Source of the DNA: Rhizobium herbae
GTDB lineage: Bacteria; Pseudomonadota; Alphaproteobacteria; Rhizobiales; Rhizobiaceae
DNA: 64,000 nt
Direction of reading: 5' to 3'
NCBI RefSeq assembly: GCF_017873135.1
Contig: NZ_JAGGJV010000003.1
Location: 372,001-436,000, forward strand
Under the pieces are notes generated by a model. It was given only the letters and a program-made list of their open reading frames with translations, searched no databases and was not told the DNA's origin. Position 1 is the stretch's first letter. Every line of letters begins with the position of its first letter. The position numbers and the translations under genes are program-made. Below, piece by piece: positions 37,061-46,100 of this stretch.

Positions 37061-38193
37061 GGTGCCTTGTCCGCCTCGCTGCGACGGGACCGGATCTTGT
37101 CATAAAGCGCCACGAAGGGCTGCATTTCGCGCGGAAAGGTTTCGGAGCCGACGATCGGCGCCAAAGGTTCGCCGGCACTGACTGTATCGAAGCGCTGCCC
37201 CAGAACCTGCAGCGGCCGCAGCACGAAGCCGCGCAGCACGATCAGCACGAAACCGGACAGAAAGACGATGGCGATCAGCGTGATCACCGCCTGCCAGATC
37301 AGCGATCGATTGACGGCAGCGCGCGAGGCACTGAAATCCGATGTGGCGGCGATGACGCCGAGCGGCGTTCCGGAGCTGCTGTTGACCGGCAGCAGCAGAA
37401 CGCCGCGCACCAGCCCCTGCGCATCGCGGACATAGCGCACCGGCTCATTGACCACGGCGACATCTTCCGCGCCGGCAAGCTCGGCCATCAACTGGGCATT
37501 GGTGGATTCGAAGCGAATGTAGCGGCCGACCCTGTTCTGCTCGCCCATACGCTCCGGATCGACGCCCTGGGCATATTGCTTGAGCGATGCCTCCTCGATG
37601 AACAAGGCCAGATCGATGCCGTAGGCGGTCTTCAGGCCCGCCAGCAGCGGCCCGTAATCGATACCGATCTCGACGCTGCCCAGATGCTTTCCGCCCTGAT
37701 CGAAGACCGGAGCAACACCGAAGATCGCCGGGCCGCTGCGCGCCACCGCCGCCCCTTTCAGCGGCACGCGGTCGCGATTGACCGCGACGACCATCGGCCG
37801 GAAGGCGGAAAGATCGTCGCCGAAGGTCTTCGGATCATGTAGCCTCAGAAAAGACGTCGCCGGCGGTATATGGAATTGCGCCTGATCGACGCCATGCCGG
37901 GCCTTTTGGTTGGCGAACATCCTGGCGAGTTCCGCTTCAAGCCCCGTCCGGTCCCCGGCCGCCAGAAGCTTCTGCACCGACGGCAGATCGGCCAGCAGTT
38001 CGGCGCGGGCGAGCGCCTTGTTTTCCGCGTCCCGTATCGCCGTCTCGACGATCGCGCCCATCAGACGGAACTGATCCGCCTCGACCGCATCGGTCATACC
38101 GGAAAACAGCCGGCTCGAAATGAAAGCGGAACCAGCAATGATGATGACGATCGCGAGAATGATTGCGATGGGTGCATTGCGCCGGAATTTCAT
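37057..38193 (-). CDS. Membrane Cache-domain protein with HAMP, no output domain
   Basis: A 378-residue membrane protein: a first helix at about 6-28, a large periplasmic Cache-type sensor (about 30-250, with IFGVAPVFDQGGKHLGSVEI), a second helix (about 270-298) and a short HAMP-like tail (LRPLQVLGQRFDTVSAGEPL). It ends after about 65 cytoplasmic residues without a kinase, GGDEF or methyl-accepting domain, so it has no usual signal output. The start at 38193 follows AGG at a normal distance. Its stop overlaps the ligand-gated channel gene by four bases. It is likely a partner or auxiliary subunit of that channel; this is inferred. Confidence 0.8.
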   Translation of the reverse strand: MKFRRNAPIAIILAIVIIIAGSAFISSRLFSGMTDAVEADQFRLMGAIVETAIRDAENKALARAELLADLPSVQKLLAAGDRTGLEAELARMFANQKARHGVDQAQFHIPPATSFLRLHDPKTFGDDLSAFRPMVVAVNRDRVPLKGAAVARSGPAIFGVAPVFDQGGKHLGSVEIGIDYGPLLAGLKTAYGIDLALFIEEASLKQYAQGVDPERMGEQNRVGRYIRFESTNAQLMAELAGAEDVAVVNEPVRYVRDAQGLVRGVLLLPVNSSSGTPLGVIAATSDFSASRAAVNRSLIWQAVITLIAIVFLSGFVLIVLRGFVLRPLQVLGQRFDTVSAGEPLAPIVGSETFPREMQPFVALYDKIRSRRSEADKAP

Positions 38194-38357
38194 CGACAAC
38201 CTGTAAATTGGGAAAACCACTGAAATGTTCTACAATGCTTGATTTCCAGTCGACAGAGGCAGGACAGGGAATATTTTTGGGGCAATCATCACGCCGCCAA
38301 GGGCCGTGCGCGGGACGCGCGTGTCCACCAGCGGAACCTGCTCTTGATCGCACAAAA

Positions 38358-39104
38358 CTAGGAGAACAGTCCCGCACGCCGGGCAAGAACCCGCTCGATC
38401 GCCGACAATCCGTCATAGATCAGCACGGCCAGCGCCCCGACGATCAGACCGCCCTGCAGCACGAAGGCGATGTTGTTGGATTGCAGGCCGGCGATAATGA
38501 CTTCGCCCAGCGTCTTTGCAGCGACCGTCGAGCCGATCGTCGCGGTCGCAAGACTGATGACCACCGACAGCCGGATGCCGGCAAGGATCACCGGCATGGC
38601 CAGCGGCAATTCTACCTTGAAGAGACGCTGGCGCTCCGTCATGCCGGAACCGCGCGCCGCCTCCATCACGGAGACAGGCAAGGTCGTCAGGCCGGTCAAC
38701 GTATTTTCGAAGATCGGCAGCAACCCATAGAGAAACAACGCGACCAGCGTCGGCTTCTCGCCGAAGCCGAGCGCGGGCACTGCGAGCGCCAGCACCGCCA
38801 CGGGCGGAAACGTCTGGCCGACATTGACGAGACTGCGCGACAGCGGCAGGAATTCCGCACCAAAGGGCCGTGTGACCAGAATGGCCAGCGTTACGGCGAC
38901 GACAATGGCGCCCGCGGTGGCAATGGCAACGATGCGCAGATGCAAAAGCGTCAGCGTCAGCAGGCTGCCCTGATTGTAGATCGCCGGCGCATTGTCCTGC
39001 ACCAGAGGTTTCAAAAGCGGAGAAAACCAGCCGGGCGAAACCAGAAAGGCAATGAGGACCGCCAGCAGCACCGCCCGCAGGATAGGGGGGACCCACGCCC
39101 TCAT
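38358..39104 (-). CDS. yehW: Osmoprotectant ABC transporter permease, YehW-like
   Basis: A 248-residue BPD_transp_1 permease with about five helices. The conserved ABC-binding loop is GSGMTERQRLFKVELPLAMP, followed by VILAGIRLSVVISLATATIG, the signature of ProW/OpuB/YehW betaine permeases. Length matches E. coli YehW (about 243). It is the last gene of the SBP-YehY-YehX-YehW order and overlaps the ATPase gene by four bases. Confidence 0.85.
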   Translation of the reverse strand: MRAWVPPILRAVLLAVLIAFLVSPGWFSPLLKPLVQDNAPAIYNQGSLLTLTLLHLRIVAIATAGAIVVAVTLAILVTRPFGAEFLPLSRSLVNVGQTFPPVAVLALAVPALGFGEKPTLVALFLYGLLPIFENTLTGLTTLPVSVMEAARGSGMTERQRLFKVELPLAMPVILAGIRLSVVISLATATIGSTVAAKTLGEVIIAGLQSNNIAFVLQGGLIVGALAVLIYDGLSAIERVLARRAGLFS

Positions 39105-40039
39105 TGCGGCTTTGCCGCCCGTCGGGTCAGCCCCTCCAGCGTCACCCTGCCAAGGATCCTGCCATCGGCGGCGGCCACCGGCAGCGCATGGCGTCCGGTC
39201 CAGAGCATTTCGGACAGCGCATCCCGCTGGCTTGTTGCCTCCGGCAGGGGCTTGCCGTCTGCCGTGCCCGGCTCGACCGCTTCTCCGGCCGTCTCGATCG
39301 ACAGCAGCCGGAATGGCCTCTCGCTGGCCCCGATGAGCGTCTCAACGAACTCCGTCGCCGGATTTTTGACCAGCTCGGCAGGCGCGCCGTACTGAACAAG
39401 TTCACCCTTGTCCATGACCGCGATCTTGTCGGCGAGATGAAACGCCTCGTCCATATCGTGCGTCACCAACACGATCGTCGTTTTCAAGAGCCTCTGGATG
39501 TCGAGAAGATCGGCCTGCGCCTTGGCGCGGATGATCGGATCGAGCGCGCCGAACGGCTCGTCCATCAACAGCACGTTCGGCTCCGCCGCCAGCGCCCGCG
39601 CAACCCCGACACGCTGCTGCTGGCCGCCGGAAAGCTCGTGTGGAAAGCGTGCGGCAAACAGGGTGGGATCGAGCTGGAACAGCGCCAGAAGCTCCGCCAC
39701 CTTGGCATCGATCCGCGCCCTGTCCCAGCCGAGCAGCACCGGCACCGTGGCGATGTTCTGCGCGACGGTGCGATGCGGGAAAAGACCATGGCCCTGGATG
39801 GCATAGCCGATGCGACGGCGCAGTTCGTAGCCAGGCATGGTGTGATTGTCCTCGCCGTCGAGGCGGATCGTCCCCGAGGTCGGCTCGACCAGCCGGTTGA
39901 TCATCCGCAGAAGCGTCGTCTTGCCGGACCCCGACGTTCCGACGATGACCGTCACCGTGCGCGGCTCGATCGTCATCGTCACGTTGTTGACGACCGTATT
40001 GTCGTCATAGCGCTTGGTGATCCCGTCGATTTCGATCAT
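39101..40039 (-). CDS. yehX: Osmoprotectant ABC transporter ATP-binding protein, YehX-like
   Basis: A 312-residue ATPase of the quaternary-amine uptake family. Walker A is IVGTSGSGKTTLLRMINRLV, signature LSGGQQQRVGVARALA, Walker B VLLMDEPFGALDPI, and H-loop VTHDMDEAFHLADKI. The C-terminal third carries a CBS-like segment used in ProV/OpuA-type proteins for regulation. Four-base overlaps join it to both permease genes. Confidence 0.9.
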   Translation of the reverse strand: MIEIDGITKRYDDNTVVNNVTMTIEPRTVTVIVGTSGSGKTTLLRMINRLVEPTSGTIRLDGEDNHTMPGYELRRRIGYAIQGHGLFPHRTVAQNIATVPVLLGWDRARIDAKVAELLALFQLDPTLFAARFPHELSGGQQQRVGVARALAAEPNVLLMDEPFGALDPIIRAKAQADLLDIQRLLKTTIVLVTHDMDEAFHLADKIAVMDKGELVQYGAPAELVKNPATEFVETLIGASERPFRLLSIETAGEAVEPGTADGKPLPEATSQRDALSEMLWTGRHALPVAAADGRILGRVTLEGLTRRAAKPQ

Positions 40040-41202
40040 GCGGTCCTGCCTCGTTCTCGCCGGGGTACGTTCATTTCAATCAGGGAGTCGAGTACGATGG
40101 CTGCGGCAAAGGCCAGCACCACCGTCGGCACAGCACCGAGAAGCACCAGATCCATCGCCGTCTGGCCGATGCCCTGGAAGACGAAGACGCCGAAACCGCC
40201 GCCGCCGATCAGCGCCGCGATCGTCGCAAGGCCGATGTTCTGGACGAGCACGATGCGGATGCCGGTCAAAATGACCGGCATGGCAAGCGGCAGCTCGATG
40301 CCGAAAAGCCTCTGCCGATCCGTCATGCCGATGCCGCGCGCCGCCTCATTCGCCTCGCGCGGCACGCCTGCGAGCCCCACCACGGTATTCGCCACCACCG
40401 GCAGCAGCGAGTAGAGAAACAGCGCCACGAAGGCGGGCGCGGCGCCGATGCCGCGAATGCCGATGGCGGCCGCCCCCGGCACGTTGACGGCTATCCAGCC
40501 GAGCGGCGCAATGAGAATGCCGAACAAGGCAATGGATGGAATCGTCTGGATCAGATTCAGCGTGTTCAACACGCCGTCGCGCAAGGGCTCGACGCGGTGG
40601 CAGAGAATGCCGAGCGGCAGGCCGACGATGACGGATGCGGCCAATGACCCGAGCGCCAGCGTCACGTGCCTGCCCGCCTCGAGCCAGAACACGTCGGCGC
40701 GACCGGCATATTCCTTGAGGATCGACAGGCCATCCCAAAGCCCCGACATCAGGATTACCGCCGCGCCGCCAAGCGTCACCAGCAGCAGCAGGACGCGGAC
40801 GACCGGTCGCGGTTTCAGCCGCGTGATCGAATCGGCCGCCAGCAGCGCAAAGGCAAACAGCAATATCCAGAAACCGGACGCCGGCGAGACGCGGGCATAG
40901 GCGTTCTCCGGCGGCGCCAGATGGGTCGCGGCCATGCCGATGAAAAGAGCGATGGCAACCAGAGAGGCCGCAGCGGCGGCAAGCCGGAGGAAAGTCGGTG
41001 TTTTCAGGAGAATGACGACCGTAGCGGCAACCATCACCCCCAGCAAAGCCGCGCCCGCGCCTGCGGGCAGGGCCTCGAGGATCGTTTTCGCGTCACCCGG
41101 AACGATCCGATTGGCGCGAAAGGTCGCAAACGGCGCGGCAAGCGCGCCATAGGCAACCAGAAGAGCGATCACCACGCCCAGCTTATCGAAGCGAATGCTC
41201 AA
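40036..41202 (-). CDS. yehY: Osmoprotectant ABC transporter permease with N-terminal extension, YehY-like
   Basis: A 388-residue permease. An N-terminal extension with about five extra helices (1-150) precedes the BPD_transp_1 core (about 165-385; IGMTDRQRLFGIELPLAMP loop). This long form matches E. coli YehY (385 residues) rather than the shorter ProW/OpuBB. It pairs with the YehW-like protein to form the channel and follows the binding-protein gene by 65 bp that include a hairpin. Confidence 0.85.
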   Translation of the reverse strand: MSIRFDKLGVVIALLVAYGALAAPFATFRANRIVPGDAKTILEALPAGAGAALLGVMVAATVVILLKTPTFLRLAAAAASLVAIALFIGMAATHLAPPENAYARVSPASGFWILLFAFALLAADSITRLKPRPVVRVLLLLVTLGGAAVILMSGLWDGLSILKEYAGRADVFWLEAGRHVTLALGSLAASVIVGLPLGILCHRVEPLRDGVLNTLNLIQTIPSIALFGILIAPLGWIAVNVPGAAAIGIRGIGAAPAFVALFLYSLLPVVANTVVGLAGVPREANEAARGIGMTDRQRLFGIELPLAMPVILTGIRIVLVQNIGLATIAALIGGGGFGVFVFQGIGQTAMDLVLLGAVPTVVLAFAAAIVLDSLIEMNVPRRERGRTA

Positions 41203-41227
41203 GCCGCCATCCCCGTCGTCGCGCTTG

Positions 41228-41255
41228 GGCCGGCTTCCTTTCGGCGGAGCCGGCC
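41228..41255 (-). repeat. Hairpin between the osmF-like gene and yehY
   Basis: An 8-bp stem (GGCCGGCT with AGCCGGCC) around a 12-base loop, just after the binding-protein stop codon. It probably protects the upstream mRNA or attenuates read-through, as at the agpA-agpB junction. Confidence 0.45.
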
Positions 41256-41267
41256 GTTCGCGGCCGC

Positions 41268-42179
41268 TTATTTCAGAAAGCCGTTCTTCTTCAAAAAGTC
41301 TTCGGCAACCGCCTTGGCGGGTTCGCCGCCGACCTGGACGCGCCCGTTCAGGTCCTGCAGCGTTACGAGGTCGAGCTTTTCGAACACCGGCTTCAGCAGC
41401 GTTTCGATTTCCGGATGCTCCTTGAGCACCGCCTCGCGGATGATCGGCGCCGGCTGGTAGACGGGCTGCACCGACTTGTCGTCTTCCAGGACGACGAGAC
41501 CGGACGGCGCAATGCCGCCATCCGTGCCGTAGACCATGGCGGCATTGGCGCCGTTCGTCTGGTTGGCCGCCGCCGCGATCGTCGCCGCGGTGTCGCCGCC
41601 CGACAGCGTGATCAGCTGGTCGGATTTCAGCGTGAACCCATAGGTCGTCTGGAACGCCGGCAGTGCCGCCGCCGAATTGACGAATTCCGAAGAGGCCGCC
41701 AGCACGATCGTGCCGCCGCCGGAGACGTATTTGCCGAAGTCGCTGAATGTCTTGATGCTGTTGGCATCGGCCAGATCCTTGCGGACGGCGACGGCCCAGG
41801 TGTTGTTGGCCGGTGACGGCGTCAGCCAGACGATCTTGTTGGCATCGTAGTCGAGCTTTTTTGCCTCTTCATAGCCCTTGGCCGCATCCTTCCAGACCGG
41901 ATCGTCGGCCTTCTCGAAGAAGAAGCCGGCATTGCCGGTATATTCAGGATAGATATCGATTTCGCCGGCCGCGATCGCCTTGCGCACGACGGGCGTCGCC
42001 CCGAGTTGGACGCGATCGGTCGCCTCGATATTGTTGGCCTTGAGCACCGCCAGGATGATATTGCCGAGCACCCCGCCCTCGGTGTCGATCTTCGAAGACA
42101 CCACGACCTGGGCATTGGCAGCGGCAGCGGAAACGAGCACTGCGAAAGCAGCCCCGATGAGTTTTGTGTTAAGTCCCAC
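41268..42179 (-). CDS. osmF: Osmoprotectant-binding periplasmic protein, OsmF/YehZ-like
   Basis: A 303-residue OpuAC-family receptor. The GTG at 42179 is taken as start because AAGGGAGAAG lies just upstream and the peptide from there is a signal sequence (LIGAAFAVLVSAAAANA); a longer upstream frame is not supported. The mature protein shows KIDTEGGVLGNIILAVLKAN, IYPEYTGNAGFF and LTPSPANNTWAVAVRK, the betaine/choline-type binding-site pattern. Length and gene order match E. coli OsmF (YehZ, 305 residues), a low-affinity betaine-class system. Ligand is probably glycine betaine, choline or a relative. Confidence 0.87.
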   Translation of the reverse strand: MGLNTKLIGAAFAVLVSAAAANAQVVVSSKIDTEGGVLGNIILAVLKANNIEATDRVQLGATPVVRKAIAAGEIDIYPEYTGNAGFFFEKADDPVWKDAAKGYEEAKKLDYDANKIVWLTPSPANNTWAVAVRKDLADANSIKTFSDFGKYVSGGGTIVLAASSEFVNSAAALPAFQTTYGFTLKSDQLITLSGGDTAATIAAAANQTNGANAAMVYGTDGGIAPSGLVVLEDDKSVQPVYQPAPIIREAVLKEHPEIETLLKPVFEKLDLVTLQDLNGRVQVGGEPAKAVAEDFLKKNGFLK

Positions 42180-42430
42180 GATACTTCTCCCTTGAAACCG
42201 TTCGCAATTTCTCCCACGGTCGCCCGCATTCGTCGGGGCATAAACTGCCATATGTGGCGAGGTTCGGAGAAAAATAGAGCGCTTGGGAGAGATTTCGCGC
42301 AGACGGCACCCGGCAGAATATTGAGCCCGCGTGATTGTCGCCGGGAACCTGAGCCCAACAGACCACCGCTTGATGCCGCCCATCAATCGAAAGCTGTTGG
42401 GATTGCCGAATCCAAGAGGGATTAAAGTAA

Positions 42431-42461
42431 ATTGGCGGAGAGGGTGGGACTCTCCGCCAAT
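42431..42461. repeat. Perfect 11-bp hairpin over the left attachment site
   Basis: ATTGGCGGAGA (42431-42441) and TCTCCGCCAAT (42451-42461) are exact complements around a 9-base loop. The left arm lies in the 17-bp attachment repeat. It could fold into a hairpin after a tRNA end or position a recombinase. Confidence 0.55.
42433..42449 (+). repeat. Attachment site, left copy (17-bp direct repeat)
   Basis: TGGCGGAGAGGGTGGGA is identical to the 3' end of the tRNA-Ser at 51438-51454. It marks the left border of the integrated island. Confidence 0.85.
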
Positions 42462-42483
42462 TAGGCCCGCGACACCTGAGAAA

Positions 42484-42495
42484 CCTAGGATTTCC
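42484..42495 (+). repeat. Candidate integrase arm site, left end
   Basis: CCTAGGATTTCC, 34 bp to the right of the left attachment core. It is an inverted match (one mismatch) to GGAAATCCAAGG at the right end, 35 bp from the right core. Confidence 0.5.
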
Positions 42496-42523
42496 GTAAA
42501 CCCCTGCCCGCATTCGGGAAATT

Positions 42524-42555
42524 GCGATACCCGTAAGTGTACCACGAGCGATACC
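42524..42555 (+). repeat. GCGATACC-rich block, left end of island
   Basis: GCGATACCCGTAAGTGTACC at 42524-42543 and a second GCGATACC at 42548-42555. The same arrangement in the same orientation occurs at 51298-51341 near the integrase start, suggesting binding sites for integrase or an accessory protein. Confidence 0.45.
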
Positions 42556-42639
42556 AGGATCTCAAGGACCAGTTTCTCGATCAAACTCAGAGGCGAAAAA
42601 ACTTCCCGATCAGGTGGTTTTCATGATCACAGGCCCGGA

Positions 42640-42655
42640 CTTCCCGTACGGTAAG
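42640..42655. promoter_or_regulatory. Palindromic operator upstream of the HipB-like gene, copy 1
   Basis: CTTCCCGTACGGTAAG, an imperfect palindrome centred on CGTACG. Copy 2 lies 39 bp further on (start to start), about four helical turns, so two repressor dimers could bind the same face. Confidence 0.6.
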
Positions 42656-42678
42656 GATCGCATTGATTTTGGAGAAAT

Positions 42679-42694
42679 CTTCCTGTACGGCAAG
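42679..42694. promoter_or_regulatory. Palindromic operator upstream of the HipB-like gene, copy 2
   Basis: CTTCCTGTACGGCAAG, differing from copy 1 at two positions. It lies 19 bp before the HipB-like start codon, where a bound protein would block its own promoter. Confidence 0.6.
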
Positions 42695-42713
42695 CCACTT
42701 CGGGAGATACTAA

Positions 42714-42995
42714 ATGTTCAGGTCAGCACGGGATTTCGGTGCCGCCATCCGCGAGAAGCGCAAGGCCATCGGCTGGACCCAGACACAGCTTGCCGCACGT
42801 TCTGGCACAGGAGAGCGATTCATTGTCGATCTCGAATCCGGTAAGCCGAGTTGCCAGCTTGATAAGTCCTTGATCGTTGCCCGCACTGTCGGCATCGAGA
42901 CCGGCGATCTCAGGGCAGTCCAACCTGCTCCGTTATCTCCGGATGATGATGACCTCGGCTTCCTGCCAACCTTCGGTGACGGCCGGTCATCCTGA
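42714..42995 (+). CDS. HipB/Y4mF-type XRE repressor, without HipA partner
   Basis: A 93-residue helix-turn-helix protein of the HipB/Y4mF family. The HTH occupies residues about 7-62 (FGAAIREKRKAIGWTQTQLA and GTGERFIVDLESGKPSCQLD). The tail is acidic and short (PDDDDLGFLP). HipB normally represses and neutralises the HipA kinase encoded next to it, but no hipA follows; the next gene is the helicase about 200 bp downstream. The two palindromes just upstream are good autoregulatory sites. Here it probably controls the defence operon or only itself. Confidence 0.8.
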   Translation: MFRSARDFGAAIREKRKAIGWTQTQLAARSGTGERFIVDLESGKPSCQLDKSLIVARTVGIETGDLRAVQPAPLSPDDDDLGFLPTFGDGRSS

Positions 42996-43035
42996 GATCT
43001 CTCGTCTCACTTTGCTGACAAGGCGTTTATTGACA

Positions 43036-43050
43036 CGGAAATAATTTCCG
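43036..43050. promoter_or_regulatory. Palindrome CGGAAATNATTTCCG, copy 1 (upstream of helicase)
   Basis: A perfect 7-bp palindrome around one base (centre A). An identical palindrome (centre C) lies at the integrase 3' end, 6.4 kb away. It overlaps a TTGACA-like element at 43030-43035. Likely a protein-binding site. Confidence 0.5.
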
Positions 43051-43196
43051 CGTGTGAACGAACGACAAGCCGGATCTATGCCGCAATGCAGCGTTGCACT
43101 GCGCTTGTCTCACGATCGTACTCAAGGCATACATCTCACATCTGTTTCGTTTTCATGGAGGATGATTCATCCCCATCCAAGGTATGTCGCAACCGC

Positions 43197-46100
43197 ATGA
43201 AGATCATCGACAACACCTCTCAACTGCTTGGCGATGATCTTAAGGAAGCGCTTGTCCGTGGCTCGCGGGTGAAAATCGCGGCGTCGTGCTTCTCAATCTA
43301 CGCTTTCGAAGCCCTGAAAGCCGAGTTGTCCAAGATCGATAGCCTGCAGTTCATCTTCACTACCCCGACCTTTGTACCGACCGAAGCGACTGACCGGCTC
43401 AGCAAGGAGCGACGGGAGTTCTTCATTCCCAAGGCCGGCCGGGAGGGCAGTCTTTACGGCACCGAGTTTGAGATCAAGCTCCGCAACAAGCTGACGCAGC
43501 GTGCCATCGCCCGAGAATGCGCGGAATGGATCCGGAAGAAGGCGCGGTTCAGGTCGAATGCGACGCAAGCTGCCATGCAGCCTTTCGCTCATGTGGATAC
43601 TGGCGCGGCAGCCGTTGCCTATATGCCCATCAGCGGGTTCACAGCCGTCGATCTCGGCTATCAGAAGGGCAACGCGGTCTCAAATTTTGTGACGCGGATG
43701 GATGAGCCGGCCCATTCCGGGATCTATCTCCAACTCTTCAATCAAATCTGGAACGACGCCGACAAGCTGCGGGATGTGACAGACGCCGTCTGCGACCACA
43801 TCGAATCCGTCTACCAGGAGAATGCTCCCGAACGGGTCTACTTCCTGATGCTCTACAACATATTCCGCGAGTTCCTGGAGGACATCAGTGAGGACGTGCT
43901 CCCGAACGACCTCACGGGCTATCAGGAGAGCATCGTCTGGAACAAATTGTTCAACTATCAGCGGGACGCGGCGACCGGGATCATCAACAAGCTCGAGACC
44001 TATAACGGCTGCATCCTCGCGGATTCGGTCGGCCTGGGCAAAACCTTCACCGCCCTTGCAGTCGTCAAATATTACGAGCTTCGCAACAAGTCGGTGCTGG
44101 TGCTTTGCCCGAAGAAGCTCGCCGACAACTGGCGGAACTATAACAGCAACCTCACCACCAATATTTTCTCAAAGGATCGCTTCAATTATGACGTGCTCTG
44201 CCACACCGATCTGTCGCGCACGTCGGGTGAGTCGTTCGGCATTCCGCTGAACCGGGTGAACTGGGGCAATTACGATCTCGTGGTGATCGATGAATCCCAC
44301 AATTTCCGCAACAACGACGTCTTCAAGGATCGTGAGACCCGTTATCAAAAGCTGATGAACAAGGTCATCCGCGCGGGCGTGAAGACGAAGGTTCTGATGT
44401 TGTCGGCGACCCCGGTAAACAACCGCTTCAACGACCTGCGCAATCAGCTTGCCCTCGCCTATGAAGGGCAATCTGAAGCACTCAGCAAGAGCTTGAAATC
44501 GCAGACCAGCATCGAGGAGATTTTCCGGCGCGCCCAGAAGGCCTTTAACGAATGGTCGGCGCTGCCGCCGGACGAGCGGACGGCTGCAACCATCCTGAAG
44601 ACGCTGGACTTCGACTTTTTCGAGCTGCTGGACGCCGTTACCATTGCTCGGTCACGAAAACACATTGAAACCTTCTATGACACGAAGGACATCGGCAAAT
44701 TCCCCCAACGCCGCAAGCCGCTGTCGTACCACTGCCCGATCACCCAGCGACCTGACGTGATGGGCCTGAACGAGATCTTCGGCCAGTTGTCGGTGCTGAA
44801 GCTCGCGGTCTATGCCCCGATCAGCTACATCCTGCCTAGCCGGCTCAGGAAGTACGAGGAGATCTACGATACCCAGGTCGAAGGCGGCCGCGGAAAACTT
44901 CGGCAAGCCGACCGCGAGCGCAGCCTTCAGGCGCTGATGACCACGAACCTGCTCAAGCGCCTCGAAAGCTCGGTTGCAGCCTTCCGCCTGACCTTGCGCG
45001 CTCTGGGCGGCAACATCACGCGGGCGCTCGATGCCATTGCCGAGTATGAGAGAACCGGGCGTGGTCAAAGCATTAGCGACCATCTGGAGGACATGAGCGA
45101 TTTCGACCCGGAAGACGATGACCTCTCCGGGCTCGACGAGTTTACCGTCGGCAAGAAGATGCAGATCAGCCTCAGCGACATGGACCTGCCGTCGTGGAAG
45201 CACGATCTCGCAGGGGATCTTGCCCTGATTGATGCCTTGATCGCGTCGATGGACAATGTGGCACCGGCAGACGATGCCAAGCTTCAGCACCTGCTTTCAT
45301 TGCTCAAGCAAAAAATCGAGAACCCGCTCAACCCAGGCAACCGGAAGGTCATTGTTTTCACGGCCTTTGCCGACACCGCGAACTACCTCTATGAAAATCT
45401 GGCGCCATTTGCCCATGGCCTGGGCCTTCATGTAGGCCAGGTTACTGGCTCGAGCTCCCCGAAAACGACACTTAAAAAGTCCTACGACTTCCAGAGCGTG
45501 CTGACGCTATTCTCACCCCGCTCGAAGGAAAAGTCGGTCGTGCTGCCTCATGAAACAGCCGAACTGGATATCCTGATCGGCACGGATTGTATCTCGGAAG
45601 GCCAGAACCTGCAGGACTGCGATTTCCTGGTCAATTACGACATCCACTGGAACCCTGTCCGGATCATCCAGCGCTTCGGTCGTATCGACCGTATAGGCTC
45701 ACCCAATGATCAGATCCAGCTTGTGAACTATTGGCCGGATATCACGCTGGACGAATATATCAATCTCAAGGAGCGCGTTGAAAACCGCATGGTGATCGCC
45801 GACGTGACGGCGACCGGCGATGACAATGTGCTGACCGCCAAGTCCAGCGACATCGCCTACCGCAAGGAACAGCTCAAACGGATGCAGGAAGAGGTGATCG
45901 AGCTGGAAGACGTAAAGGCCGGGATTTCGATTACCGACCTTGGCCTCAACGACTTTCGCATGGACCTGCTCAATTATGTCAAGGAACATGGCGATCTGGA
46001 GAACGCGCCGTTCGGCATGCACGCCGTCGTGCCGGCGGCCGAAGAGGTGGGGCTGCGGCCCGGCGTGATCTTTGCGCTAAAGAACGTGCATCACAGCGTC

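Larger units (their letters stand above)
42180..42713. other. Intergenic region at the left end of the island
   Basis: 534 bp without a gene. The left part (to 42430) carries the osmF promoter region. The rest holds the left attachment repeat, a hairpin over it, a candidate integrase arm motif, a GCGATACC-rich block and two palindromic operators before the HipB-like gene, each listed separately. Confidence 0.6.

Noticed and set aside
42433-42449. A second tRNA-Ser gene at the left end of the island
   Set aside because: Only 17 bases of the tRNA 3' end are present; the rest of the cloverleaf is missing. It is an attachment copy.
42180-42584. N-terminal extension of the osmF-like gene into the island
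   Set aside because: The signal peptide and ribosome site fix the start at 42179. The extension would cross the attachment repeat.
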